Shown: positions 49,078-59,423 of the stretch, one piece after another
Numbering within the stretch: the stretch's first letter is position 1
Layout: each line of letters starts with the position of its first letter
NCBI RefSeq assembly: GCF_000350225.1
Contig: NW_005179203.1
Coordinates: forward strand, 254,443 to 318,442
Length of the DNA: 64,000 bases
Source: Chondrus crispus
Taxonomy: Eukaryota; Rhodophyta; Florideophyceae; Gigartinales; Gigartinaceae
Direction: 5' to 3'
The notes under the pieces: model-generated
The model's input: the letters and a program-made list of their open reading frames with translations, nothing else
What the model was told of the DNA's origin: nothing
Database searches by the model: none
Program-made: the position numbers and the translations under genes

Positions 49078-50138
49078 TGTAGTGCAATGCGCCTGTTAGG
49101 CAGAGACCAAGGTCCGACGGTCCAACACAAACAACAGCAACAAAAACAACAACTGCCAACGGCACAGCGCTACGGAGTGTTCGAAGCTCCCTGTCCTCTT
49201 TAAGCGGGTTTGCGGCCCGCAGTAGCTCGGATCCCTGATAGGGAGGGGGCAAAGAGAAGGGCCCAGCCCGGGATCGGTAAATGGTGGTAGAGACTTGTAA
49301 AGGCAACTGCTCGACGAGTTGGGAGGGGTGTTTAGGTAAACCTGGTCCGATGGGTCGTAAATCCAATGCTCGAAGAGCGCCTTGTACACCTTATACCCTT
49401 GATAAGGTCTTCGACGGGGACGTCGCAACGTAGCCCGTCGGGAAAGAAGAAAACGTAGCAGCGCTACACCGTCGTACTGCCCGATGTCAAAGTACCAACA
49501 ACGGATCGGTCGCAACCAGATTCCGATGGAACCAACACTGAGAAAAGCACCACTGGTGCACCAACACAGAAGCCCGATGGCAAATGACGTCACGTTACGG
49601 ATCGCAATCCTACAAGGTGGGACCAACTCAAGATTAAGGGAAATTAGGATAGGGAAATAAAAGGAAAAGGAATGGGACCCCCGAGCGCAAAGGATAAATT
49701 AATCTGTAGTTAAGGGGAATGTCTTGTAAAAGACGGACTTCAACCAAGGCGATATCAGACTCTGGCAACTCGGGTTGGATTGGGAAATAAAGGAAAAAGG
49801 AATGGGATCCCCGAGCGCTGAAGGATGCCGTAGGCTTAGGTAAAAGGGAGCGTCTTGGTAGAGACGGACTTCGACCAAGGCGACATTCAACTCCGGCAAC
49901 TCGGGTTACCTTTACTGACTTGGTCGTCAGAGGGCTAAGGTATATATCGCCCCGCCGGAGCCACTACAGTAGCTCTCGGCGCTAGATCCTAGATCTAATC
50001 TAATGTTAAATAACTAATATGCAACTAATTAAAATTAATGATTAAAATAATAAAGTGAAATGATTTCCACTTTTGCTTGTCATACCCCATCGTTTTCGTT
50101 TCTTTTCACCCCCCTTCTCAGGTGCGTATTGCACTACA
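49078..50138 (-). repeat. 3' LTR of gypsy family B
   Basis: 1,061 bp, homologous to the solo LTR at 4654-19137, starting TGTAGTGCAATACGC (50138) and ending GCATTGCACTACA (49078) in element orientation. A polypurine tract (AGAAGGGGGATA) abuts the start, and pol of the same orientation lies upstream, so it is the 3' LTR. The flanks do not form a target duplication, as expected if the 5' LTR is lost. Confidence 0.85.
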
Positions 50139-50150
50139 TATCCCCCTTCT
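50139..50150 (-). promoter_or_regulatory. Polypurine tract of the family B element
   Basis: AGAAGGGGGATA on the minus strand ends directly at the LTR start. Confidence 0.6.
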
Positions 50151-50341
50151 GAGGTGTAGAGCAGTATGACCGGTGGCGAGCTAGAAACCTGAGGCTGACC
50201 GTGTTTCCCGGTCATCAATCACTCTGCGCGGCGTTCTAGCAAGGGTAAGACGAAAATACCATGCTTCCTTCTCCATCGGAACACTAGGACGATAGTGCCA
50301 CCCGTAGAAGTCCGGGTGTTGGCTTTCCTCGCAAGTTCGAA

Positions 50342-51024
50342 GTGCCCCGGGGTCTTCCTTCCATACCCCGTCTACCCCCTGTTACCATCCCTGCCGAGCC
50401 GGCCTTCCATCCGGGCTACCATTCCTCTTGGGTAGCCCGCCGTCATCCTTCGCTCGAGGAGCTGCAGAACAAAACCATGCGTGATAACGCAGCCCTGTTT
50501 GCTTCTGCTCAATGGTTCTCCTCTGTGGGCGTCCGCGACCTCGACGGCATCAAAAATAATTTCGCCGATGATGCGGGCATGTTGCCCGGTAACCTCCCTT
50601 TCCAGGCCATTCACACCTTTGACTGGCGCGCCCGCATCGCTATACCCACCTCCATCCTACGTCACTGCCGTCATGTACGGCACCCGTGGGCTTAACCCGC
50701 CCTGAGGCTCTTCCGCGCGCCGAGATTCCTCCTGCGAGCTGCTCGACGGGAACCATTCCAATCCAGGAAGCCCCTCCGTCGTCCGGGGATCCGACCCCAC
50801 GTCCAGCTCCCCCTTCACCTGAGGGTCCGCTCCTCGCCCCTACCTCGGGCCCTCCATCATCTACAATTCCCAAAGAAAACACCTCTGCTGCCGCCGTTTA
50901 CCATCGCCTTCTCATGGCTCATGGTGTGGAGGGAGAAGCTCTCCAGGGGGCGTCCCTGGACGACTTGCGAGTTCTAGCTCGGCTTGTCACCTCCCTTCCA
51001 AAGGGAAAATCCCTTGGGGCATAG
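50342..51024 (+). pseudogene. Possible antisense ORF remnant in the family B spacer
   Basis: Two overlapping plus-strand frames (50342-50695, 117 codons; 50686-51024, 112 codons) lie next to the 3' LTR, at the same place and strand as the 755-codon ORF of family A. The first is Trp/Pro/His-containing (EELQNKTMRDNAALFASAQW); the second is Pro-rich and ends in a helical stretch (VYHRLLMAHGVEGEALQG). Sequence similarity to the family A protein is not visible by eye. The joint could be a frameshift. Unknown function. Confidence 0.35.
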
Positions 51025-52723
51025 TCTCGTTGAGACGGCGGCCACAGCACTCCCTTGCGACTTGTCCTTCTTTTCCCATCCTGCCCGCATTATAGTCGAC
51101 TAGCGACTTTATCGTACGACCTTTGGGCGATAAAAAGAACCCACCTGCAAATCCCCCGTTATTTCTAACTTCCTCCTCTTCTTTTTTTCTGCGTACCGTC
51201 ACTGCGGTCGTACCCCTCTTTTCACCAACTTCCTCCTCTTTTGCACTTTCAATTCTCCCTTTCCTGATTCCCCAATGGTTCCTTCTCTTCAATCCCTCCT
51301 CTTTATCCTTGGCAATTTTCCCCCCACTTTTCATGCGCCCTTTTTACCTCTTCAGATTCCTCGCTTACCTCCTCTTTTCCCTGTTCGGGCGTACTGTAGC
51401 CGACGGCTGTCCTCAATCTCCATCGAGCGGGTAGGAAATACCTGAGAAGTTGTGAAAGGATATGTGCTGGTTGACGCGCCGACCCGCAAAAATAGTAAAA
51501 CAAAGTTTCTCCGTTTGGCCTCAAACGCCAGAACCGTTAGTGCGATAGAATCCCCGTTCTCACTAGGAGTTATCTTTCAGTCGACGCCACTCTTCCCCGT
51601 GGCCGTCGGTCCAACCTCCGCCTGGCGCTATCCATAACGTGAGGACACACGCCGCGCGACGTTGTTCTCCGACCCTTATTATCTCCTCCTTGGCTTGCCA
51701 TGAACGGCGAGGAACCCACGACGGATGCGCCTCGTCTCGTGATCGGGAAAGGGCCTCTTCCCGTTCAAACATCCAAATGAAATTGACATCAGGTAACGCC
51801 ACTATCGGCGTACCGGTGGCGAGGGAGCTGGAGCATCATTCTACAACCGTGTCCTTGAGGAAAAAGGATCATGAGAATTTGGTAGCCTTAGAAAAGTCAT
51901 CGTCCTCGTCAGTGCCAATCGCAACTTCTTCGCTCTGGTCGCGGGGTACTGCGTCTTCGTTTGAAGACTTGACAAGTGACGCGCTCTTTCTCAATCGGGT
52001 GCTTCGCTGTCTCCACCCTTGTAGCTATCCGTCATTTTCACGGGCACCCCCTTAGAAACAGACTTTTCGAACAATTTGGAGTGGACGTGCAGCGGTGGAA
52101 AATGTCCAGTTGTCGCTGTCCCTTGGGAAAAGACCTCACTCGTTTCTTTCACGGCGGTCTCCGGTGGTTACACCGCCTTCCCCGAATAAAATCCCTTGAT
52201 GCTCCCAGGTCGTCTGCTCTTTCCCTCGCGTGGGCTTCCACAAAATCCACACAATCCGCTCTCTCCCGCGTTGCTACTCCACGCTCGGCGCCCTCTCACG
52301 CTTCACCAACTCGTCATGCGATCTCCTCTCAGCCCCTATCGCTTCGGTCAGACAAGAAATGTCCATCGGCATCACGGATCATATTGAGCCTATGCGACGC
52401 GTCGATCTTGATCCCGCCAGCAGTTGCCCTGTAAAAAGTTCCTTGAACCAGCCTTTCGTCAGCGGTTTCAAGTGTGGCGGTTGGCGTCGTGTCGCGGAGT
52501 CGGGTTTCACCCTCAAATAAAAATTGTACATTGACTAGTTTTCTCCGTCGGGGTGAAGAAGCGGATGAACCTTCTATGCGAGTGCGCGTGACTAGTTTTG
52601 CGCAGTCGTCCCCGATTTGTAGACAACGGCTCACGTTCCCTCATTTCTGCTTCCTGATTTGGCATCCCCCATCTTGCGCCTTCTCGTCCTTGGTAACACT
52701 AGAGCAGCTTGTCCTTCCTCTCG

Positions 52724-52960
52724 ACTCGACACACGCGTAATAAATTAATTACGTTCGACGCGGCGCCTTTCTTCCTCGATCCGGCATCGCCTGGTCCGGA
52801 TAACACGATTTTTTCTTCGCTTCTCGCGGTGCGGGGTTGGATCTCTGCTTCGCATGAGTCGTACGATTACCTAGACAAAAACAAATTAAAGAAAACAAAC
52901 GAAAACGAAACGGTACACCGAAGTGCAGTACAACAACAGGAAGTGAGTGAGGAGGTTACG
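52724..52960. repeat. Diverged direct repeat, copy 1
   Basis: It resembles 54139-54370 in order: a CTCGACACACGC-type start, AATTAATTACG, a pyrimidine-rich middle, then an A-rich stretch with AAAACGAAAC. Boundaries are approximate. Confidence 0.45.
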
Positions 52961-53893
52961 GTGTCAATAAATCCTTGATGAGGGCGTGATACAACACAGT
53001 ACGGCGACACAGCGTCGCTATTGATCGGGAGTGGTGCGGGCAAGTGACGGTGTTCACGATCCGATTGCCTGTCCCTTCGAGGGCGTGCAGTTTTAACTTC
53101 GACGAAGTTTTGGGGTTCGCTTTCCGGCGTTGTGTCAGGCCTTATGTTCTGCGAACAGTCCCCTCGGCGTCGCGACACGTGTCCATTAAATTTGATTAAA
53201 AATCCCGATGATTTGTCGTGTTCCATTTTGACTTCACAGAATTTGTCCGTCTGTCTCCCCTTGGGAGTACAGTGCCTCTGAATTCTCTTCGTGAACCCGC
53301 TCTGTTGAGGGCAGTATGCCGATCTAAACGTCGTTTCGCCTTCCGCGCCGGTGCCGTGCGTAGGTCCATACCAGTAAACGTTAGACTCGTTTCCTCATTA
53401 GTGCGTATGGTGGTCATCCACCTTCCCTCCGCCTTCCGTTCCATTCTCTTTGGAACCGATCAAGCCTCGTTCCTCACGAGTCCTCCCCGTTTCCTTTTTG
53501 CCTCTCATCATCGTTGATGTACAGTCCTCAGCGTGCACACGAATCAAACGCTTGCGTACGAGGGCCACTCAAACTGTACCTCCGTTTGCGAGTTGACTAC
53601 CTTTCTTCTGACCGTGCTTCCGCGTCGAACCAAACCGAAGTCACCCTGACCATGTGCATCTCCTTACGACGACCAATAAAAAATCCTCCGCTACGAGCGG
53701 CGGTGTTCCTCACCATCCTGTGAATTGCTCTTGAGAGCTTGACCGGCGATGTCGCATCTCGCATCATCCACTTCCTCTCGATCCGCCTCGCTAACTTGCT
53801 CACGCACATCAACTGGATCTTTTCAACACCTTCTCTCGCCGCTCGAAGGTAACCCGCTCGTCTATCTGACACAGCCCCTTATCCCTTAGGGAG

Positions 53894-53930
53894 TACAGTC
53901 AAATGCTCTACCGATTGAGTTACCGGGAGC
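53894..53930 (-). tRNA. tRNA-like 5' half (pseudogene)
   Basis: The minus strand from 53930 reads like a tRNA start: acceptor GCTCCCG, then TAACTCAATCGGTAGAGCA with D-arm and box A. It continues TTTGACTGTA, which could be an anticodon stem start with GTA. The 3' half does not restore an acceptor stem, position 10 is A instead of G, and no box B is clear. Either a tRNA pseudogene or the head of a tRNA-derived SINE. Confidence 0.4.
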
Positions 53931-54138
53931 ACTCTTGTAGGGTACTCGCGGCTATATGAGTCGTGACCCTTACATCATCTATGATAATCTGACACACCCT
54001 CTTCAGAACCACGCTTGTGCCTTCACCTACACTCTTCCGAATGCGTTCCGCTCCCTCCCTTCTGACGCCGTCTGGTTGCCACCAGACAATTCCTTAATTA
54101 GGCACAGTCTGTCGTACTCGGTCACTCGTAGAGCACGC

Positions 54139-54370
54139 TTCTTTCTCGGCTCGACACGCAGCGTACTTAATTAATTACGACCGACAGCTAGCAATTCCTT
54201 CTCGATCGTAACCGTCCGGCTTATTCACACGAGACCGGTACGCTTGCTCTTGTGACGTCGTCGCCCGCGGTGCGGAGGTCTTGCTCCCTGCGTCACGTAA
54301 AAAGTAAAAATGAACAAAACAAAAACGAAACGAAACAGAACAGTGTGAAAACAAAAATGACGGAAGTGGG
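54139..54370. repeat. Diverged direct repeat, copy 2
   Basis: See 52724-52960. Similarity is imperfect and judged by eye. Confidence 0.45.
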
Positions 54371-54996
54371 TTACTGTGGTAAACCGGTAAATAGGTCGCT
54401 CGCAATATGCGCGTCCGTGCCAGTTCTTGCTGATCCAACTCAGCAATAGTTTCCCTCGATGAGGCCGTCGATCCTGGCAGATTACGGGTTACCAAGCGGG
54501 TTTTTGACACAGTATCGCCGTGGGCATGTGTCTCCGGTGGTCTCCGATCTTAGCAGGTAGAGGGCGAACGTTCCCTTACTTGGGAATGTGACGGTGCATG
54601 TGGGCATCTCTTTCAGCTCTTCGATCAGGGTCAGATCGCGACTTATCCTCCGCACGGTTTTGGCCTGCGTGCCGCAACAACTAAAAAATATTCTTTTTGA
54701 TTAAATGATCTTCCACGAGGGCGGACCGCTGATCCCGATTGTCATTTCACCTGCATCCGTCGATTTCGTGTGCGTATTTTCCGGGGGGGCTCCTTGCCTC
54801 ATCCGGACATACAGTCTCACTTCCATTCCTTGATAACGCGTCGCGCGTCCTTTCTTCCTTCTGGAGGGGCCCCGGGGGCTACCTACCTTGCTTCCTCTGC
54901 TCTCACTTTCCTCATCCGCAAAATCAGCGAATTCGTTTCTCCCTCGAATTTCTGACTTCTCTGTTCTCCCTAACCTACTAGTTCTATTTGCGATGG

Positions 54997-57252
54997 TTAT
55001 CCCGGTTGTGCGTGCGACGCCTGCGTGGGTAAGGGTAACCTTTTCCTTCGGAAATATGTGACTACCGCGCTGCGGGGGATCTGCTCAATAGGTTCCCACG
55101 TTGCGTCCTCGATGGTATACCCATACCACCTCACTTTGAGAATTAATTTCTCCTCGTCGTAGCCGTGGTCCACGATCTTGTCGATCACATACTCCTGACT
55201 CTCGGTTCCTTCTTCCTGCGTGTCCAACTGTCCTTCCCCCTTCCGAAGATCTTCCAACTCATCCTCTTCTCTGGACTTTCCAAACTCGCGTAGGTCTGGA
55301 GGTGTCTCCGTTGTCGGCGTTCGACCAACTAAATTATCCTGGTCCCCCGTCGTAGGCGCACGGGTGTGAGGACGTTCCTCGTCCTCCATTACCTCTCCTT
55401 CTTCGTTTAGCTCCGGCTCTCCCAGGAACTGTAGCGCTTGCCGTAGGCCAGTTATCGGCGCATGGTCCATCGGGCTTGGGGCTAACTCCACCCTGTCTCG
55501 CGATACGCGTTCCTCCTGATCGCCAATGGCAATGACTACCGTATGTTGATCCGATCTTCGGACCTGATAAGGTCCTGTGGCGACTTGTGCCAGCTTGTGT
55601 TTCGGTTCGCTAGCCGTGCCCTGCTCCTTCCGAAGGAACACGTAGGACCCCGGCGGGATCTCATATTGCGGTTTGCGAAGGCGTGCGTCGAAATTTCGCT
55701 TGTACCGGGCTTGTTCCTTTCGCAAACTCCTATCAGTGCCTTTCATCAGGCTTTCCAACCACGACTGCCATTTCAGGTAGTACGCTCGATTCGAGCTAAA
55801 TCCTTCCAAACTTGGCTGTGCTTGTAACGCAATGCTTCTCGGCGCCCGAGCTAACACCAGCTCGAAGGGCGCGATATTCGTAGTTCGATGAACTTGCGTG
55901 TTGTATGCGAACGTCACAGCGTCGCTAAATAGGTCCCAGTCCTTGGGATGCTCTCCAACGTATTTTCGCAACGCGGAAGTCAGCGTGCGGTTAAACCTCT
56001 CAACTTGGCCGTTGGCTCGCGGGTGGTACGTAGTCGTAAACACATTGCGTATGCCGAGAATTCGGCAGACATTCTGAAAGAACCGGGCCGTGAACTGTGT
56101 TCCATTGTCGGACAGCAGCTTGACCGGCGGTCCGTACACGAATACCCAATGGTGAACGAAGGCTTGTGCGATGTGCGCAGCTGATATCTTCTTCAACGGT
56201 ACGGTTCGTACCAGATTCGAGTATCGATCGCTGATCACGAGAATATACCGATTTCCTCGCTCAGTTGTAATTAGCTCGCCGAGGATGTCGATGGCGACAA
56301 ATTCCAGCGGAGCTTTGGGCGTGAACAGCTTCATTTCCTTCGTGTTTTTTCTTAACTTCACCCTTTCCCGCGCACATGCGGCGCAATTCTTCGCGACTGC
56401 ATAGCAGTCTAGGGCCATCGTAGGCCAATAAAAATACCTTCTCAAAGTCTTGTAAAGTTTCCTGCCTCCCGGGTGGCCTGCCAATTTTGCGTAGTGGCTC
56501 AACCCTAGGACGCGGTCCCGTAACGATTGTGGTATTACCACTTGTACAAACTCTGCCGCGGTACGGCATAGAGTTCCTTCGAGTTCCTCGGTCTCCATGC
56601 TGAATGTTCCCACCTTTCCGGCGTCCATTTCTTCCTTGATGCGATTGCAGAAGGGGTCGACGGCTTGCTCGCGAATGAGCTCCTCCGGAGTGACAGCTTG
56701 GAATTGATCGAGGCGATCAGGGGCGGTCCCCCCCTCAAGAGCGAGGATGTCGTCTGCCGCGTCAAAACTTTCCTCGTCCTCCACTGTACCCTCGGCCGGT
56801 TCGGCCATAAAACATGGGATTTCGTCGTCGATTTCGTCGACGGTTTCTCCTGCGGTCCGTAATCTTGACAGGGCGTCTGCCTGGCTGTTCGCCTTGCCCT
56901 TCTTGTACTTGATTTCGAAATCGAATTCCGAGAGGCGGAGCCGCCATCGGATTAATCTCCCGCTGGGGTCGGTTACGTTCATCAACCACCTCAATGAGGC
57001 ATGGTCGGTATGCACGATGAAGTGCTCGCCATATAGATATGGTCTTAAAGTCTGTACGGCCCAAATCACCGCTAGACATTCTTTTTCTGATACAGAATAG
57101 TTTCTCTCGGCTGCGGCTAACGTTCTTGAAAAGAACCCGATGAGTTTGCGTTGCGCATCCGGGTGTGTTTGAAATAGTGCAGCGCCTATTTGGTAGTCGC
57201 TTGCATCGGTATCTACCGAGTAGGGTAGGTCCTTCTTCACAGGAAGGTCAAA
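54997..57252 (-). pseudogene. Gypsy Pol C-terminal part: RNase H-integrase-chromodomain
   Basis: About 750 codons open from a TGA at 57255. It begins inside the RT-RNase H linker (DLPVKKDLPYSVDTDASDYQ), so RT is missing. RNase H is complete. The integrase zinc finger has H...H (LSHYAKLAGHPGG) and CAAC. The core has the first Asp in VAIDILGEL, the second in LLSDNGTQF and the Glu in RANGQVERFNRT. A GPY/F motif (ATGPYQV) and a C-terminal chromodomain (LKVRWYGYTIEDATWEP) follow. There are no stops within it. The frame could be translated only from an internal start, so it is taken as a truncated gene. Sequence and LTR show a family distinct from family A. Confidence 0.9.
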
Positions 57253-57376
57253 TCAGCCTATCGGAGGCAATAAAAAATCGGCGCAAATATTTTGGTCCGG
57301 GCCAGCAAAAAATGTGTCATAAATGTAGCAACGCTTGTTGATTTCATGTCGCGATTTTGCACATTTTTTACCAATA

Positions 57377-57700
57377 ACGCCATTGGCTGAAAATCGGAAT
57401 AGTTATGGCACAGCGTCTCTGCCTGGCCTGTGGCGGTAGATGACTGGCTGGCGCTGCACACGGGTAAGTCTCGCAGTGCCAAACGCCATTGGCTGAAAAG
57501 CAGCATAGTTATGGCACAGCGTCTCTGCCTGGCCTGCGGTGGTAGATGGCTGGCTGGCGCTGCACACGGGTAAGTCTCGCAGTGCCAAACGCCATTGGCT
57601 GGAAAGCAGCATAGTTATGGCACAGCGGCTCTACCTGGCCTGCTGCAGTAGATGGCTGGCTGGCGCTGTACACGGGCAGGTCCCGCAGGGCCAAACGCTT
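57377..57700. repeat. 106-bp tandem repeat, three copies
   Basis: ACGCCATTGGCTG starts at 57377, 57483 and 57589, and ACGC of the next unit is at 57695, a constant step of 106. Units include CTGGCTGGCGCTGCACACGG. They begin about 120 bases beyond the pol truncation. Confidence 0.88.
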
Positions 57701-58350
57701 TTGCATTGATGCAATGATGAGACGGTGATCATCGCTGCATATGCGCAGCCACCGACGACCATGTTTTGCTGCTCCAGGGCAGTGAAAATATGTCTCCATT
57801 CGCAGCTCCAATGCAGCACTAGACGTAATGCTCCGACCTACTCTCAGTCAATGAAATGTTAGTCCAGTACCTTTCTTGCAAAGGTGATATTACCCCGCCG
57901 GTCCAGAAACGGTCCCAACCCGAAGGATGAAACCGATAGCGGTTCCAGCGGCGTTCACATCACATTTATTTGTAGCAACCAAAGAGTATTGCTACGGCTA
58001 CATACACTACATCTACCCCGTCCAAATACCGGAATACCGCAGCAGTGGTTCATTGCGCTTCCGTTAAATACAATAATCAACGCCAAGAAACATAACAGGG
58101 AGACCAAGGAGGGTGTACTGATGGCTTACCTGATCCTGAGTTAGAAGACGGGCGGGTTGACCTGCAGTGAGACAAGAAACGCTGTGAGGCTTGGTCAGAA
58201 CAGTTCTTCGAAACTTTCAATGAGTTATAGAATGTGCGAACTTACGTTACAGCTTTGTAGGTAATCGCAAAACGGCACTGGCTACAGAAAGCGCTCACTT
58301 ACCGAACGTCTGCAGCGCACTCGTGTCTCCGCATGCGATTTCAACCGAAC

Positions 58351-59035
58351 ACGCAACTCGCAGAAAGCAAACTGTCAGAAACGAGGATGCGCGGTGGGTC
58401 AGGACTGTGGCTGAAGTGGCGTCACTTACTGTGGATGACATCTCAACCAAACACGCAACTCGCAGAAAGGAAACTGTTAGAAAAATGGATGCGTGGTGGG
58501 TCAGGACTGTGGCAGAAGTGGCGTCACTTACTGTGGATGACATCTAAACCAAAGACGCAACTCGCAGAAAGGAAACCGTTAGAAAAATGGATGCGTGGTG
58601 GGTCAGGACTGTGGCAGAAGTGGCATCACTTACTGTGGATGATATCTCGAACAAACACGCAACTCGCAGAAAGGAAACTGTTAGAAAAATGGATGCGTGG
58701 TGGGTCAAGACTGTGGCAGAAGTGGCGTCACTTACTGTGGATGACATCTCAACCAAACACGCAACTCGCAGAAAGGAAACTGTTAGAAAAATGGATTCGT
58801 GGTGCGTCAGAACTGTGGGAGAAGTGGCGTCACTTACTGCGGATGATATTTCAAACAAACAAGCAACTCGCAGAACGGAAACTGTTAGAGAAACGGATGC
58901 GTTGTGGGTCAAGACTGTGGGAGAAGTGGCTTCACTTACTGTGTGGATGATATCTCAACCGAACACGCAACTCGCAGAAAGGAAACTGTCAGAAAACGGG
59001 ATGCATGGTGGATCAAGACTGCGGACGACGGGCGT
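58351..59035. repeat. 102-bp tandem repeat, about seven copies
   Basis: CGCAACTCGCAGAAA (or near variants) starts at 58351, 58454, 58556, 58658, 58760, 58862 and 58966. The main step is 102 bases, or 34 codons, so reading frames persist through the array on both strands. The plus-strand frame 58333-58950 repeats a 34-residue unit (NTQLAERKLLEKWMRGGSGL and so on), but other frames are open too. Confidence 0.9.
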
Positions 59036-59423
59036 GCAGAGAGTTGGATCTGGTCCTGGAACTATATTGCTGCATATATATATGCAGTGTTCAGAAAAAA
59101 CCGGTAGCTAGATATTTCAAACTGTTCATGGGCACGTGTCGTACTGAAATCTCAATTTCAAATTACCGAATTCGGTATGGCATGGCTGTCCTTAACGACA
59201 GCCATTCATTGAGCTTTTGCATGCGGCATCACATCAAAATGCGAGTAGGAGCATCTCATTCTTACCGTTTCTATTCATTGAACCAAGCTTTAATATTAAC
59301 GGCACAACCGTATGCATCGCCAAATGTAACAAAAGACCTTCTTTCGGCTGTAGAGCAGTAAGCTTGCTGAAATCTTGTTAATGCCGAGGTCCATGCCAAA
59401 CTTCACTGCAGCCCCACTTCTAG

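Larger units (their letters stand above)
51025..54996. other. Family B spacer, pyrimidine-rich, no recognised gene
   Basis: The plus strand has long pyrimidine-rich runs (for example 51165-51380). Two similar ~235-bp segments lie at 52724-52960 and 54139-54370, each with a TTAATTACG motif followed later by an AAAACGAAAC-type run. A tRNA-like 5' half is at 53894-53930. Short frames are not recognisable. Confidence 0.5.
49078..57252 (-). mobile_element. 5'-truncated gypsy family B element
   Basis: It consists of a 3' LTR, a ~4.9-kb spacer and pol from RNase H to chromodomain. The break near 57250 removes the 5' LTR, gag, protease and RT. The long spacer between pol and the LTR repeats the layout of family A. 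Confidence 0.75.
57253..59423. other. Repeat-bearing region between elements
   Basis: It contains 106-bp repeats (57377-57700) and 102-bp repeats (58351-59035). Between them (57701-58350) I see no gene. The 59036-59423 stretch has small hairpins such as GGCTGTC...GACAGCC near 59184-59203. Confidence 0.5.

Noticed and set aside
53840-53930. A functional intron-containing tRNA-Tyr
   Set aside because: The acceptor stem cannot be closed and box B is not recognisable.
58295-59111. Overlapping repeat-protein genes in the 102-bp array
   Set aside because: The unit length is a multiple of three, so frames on both strands stay open automatically; kept as a repeat.
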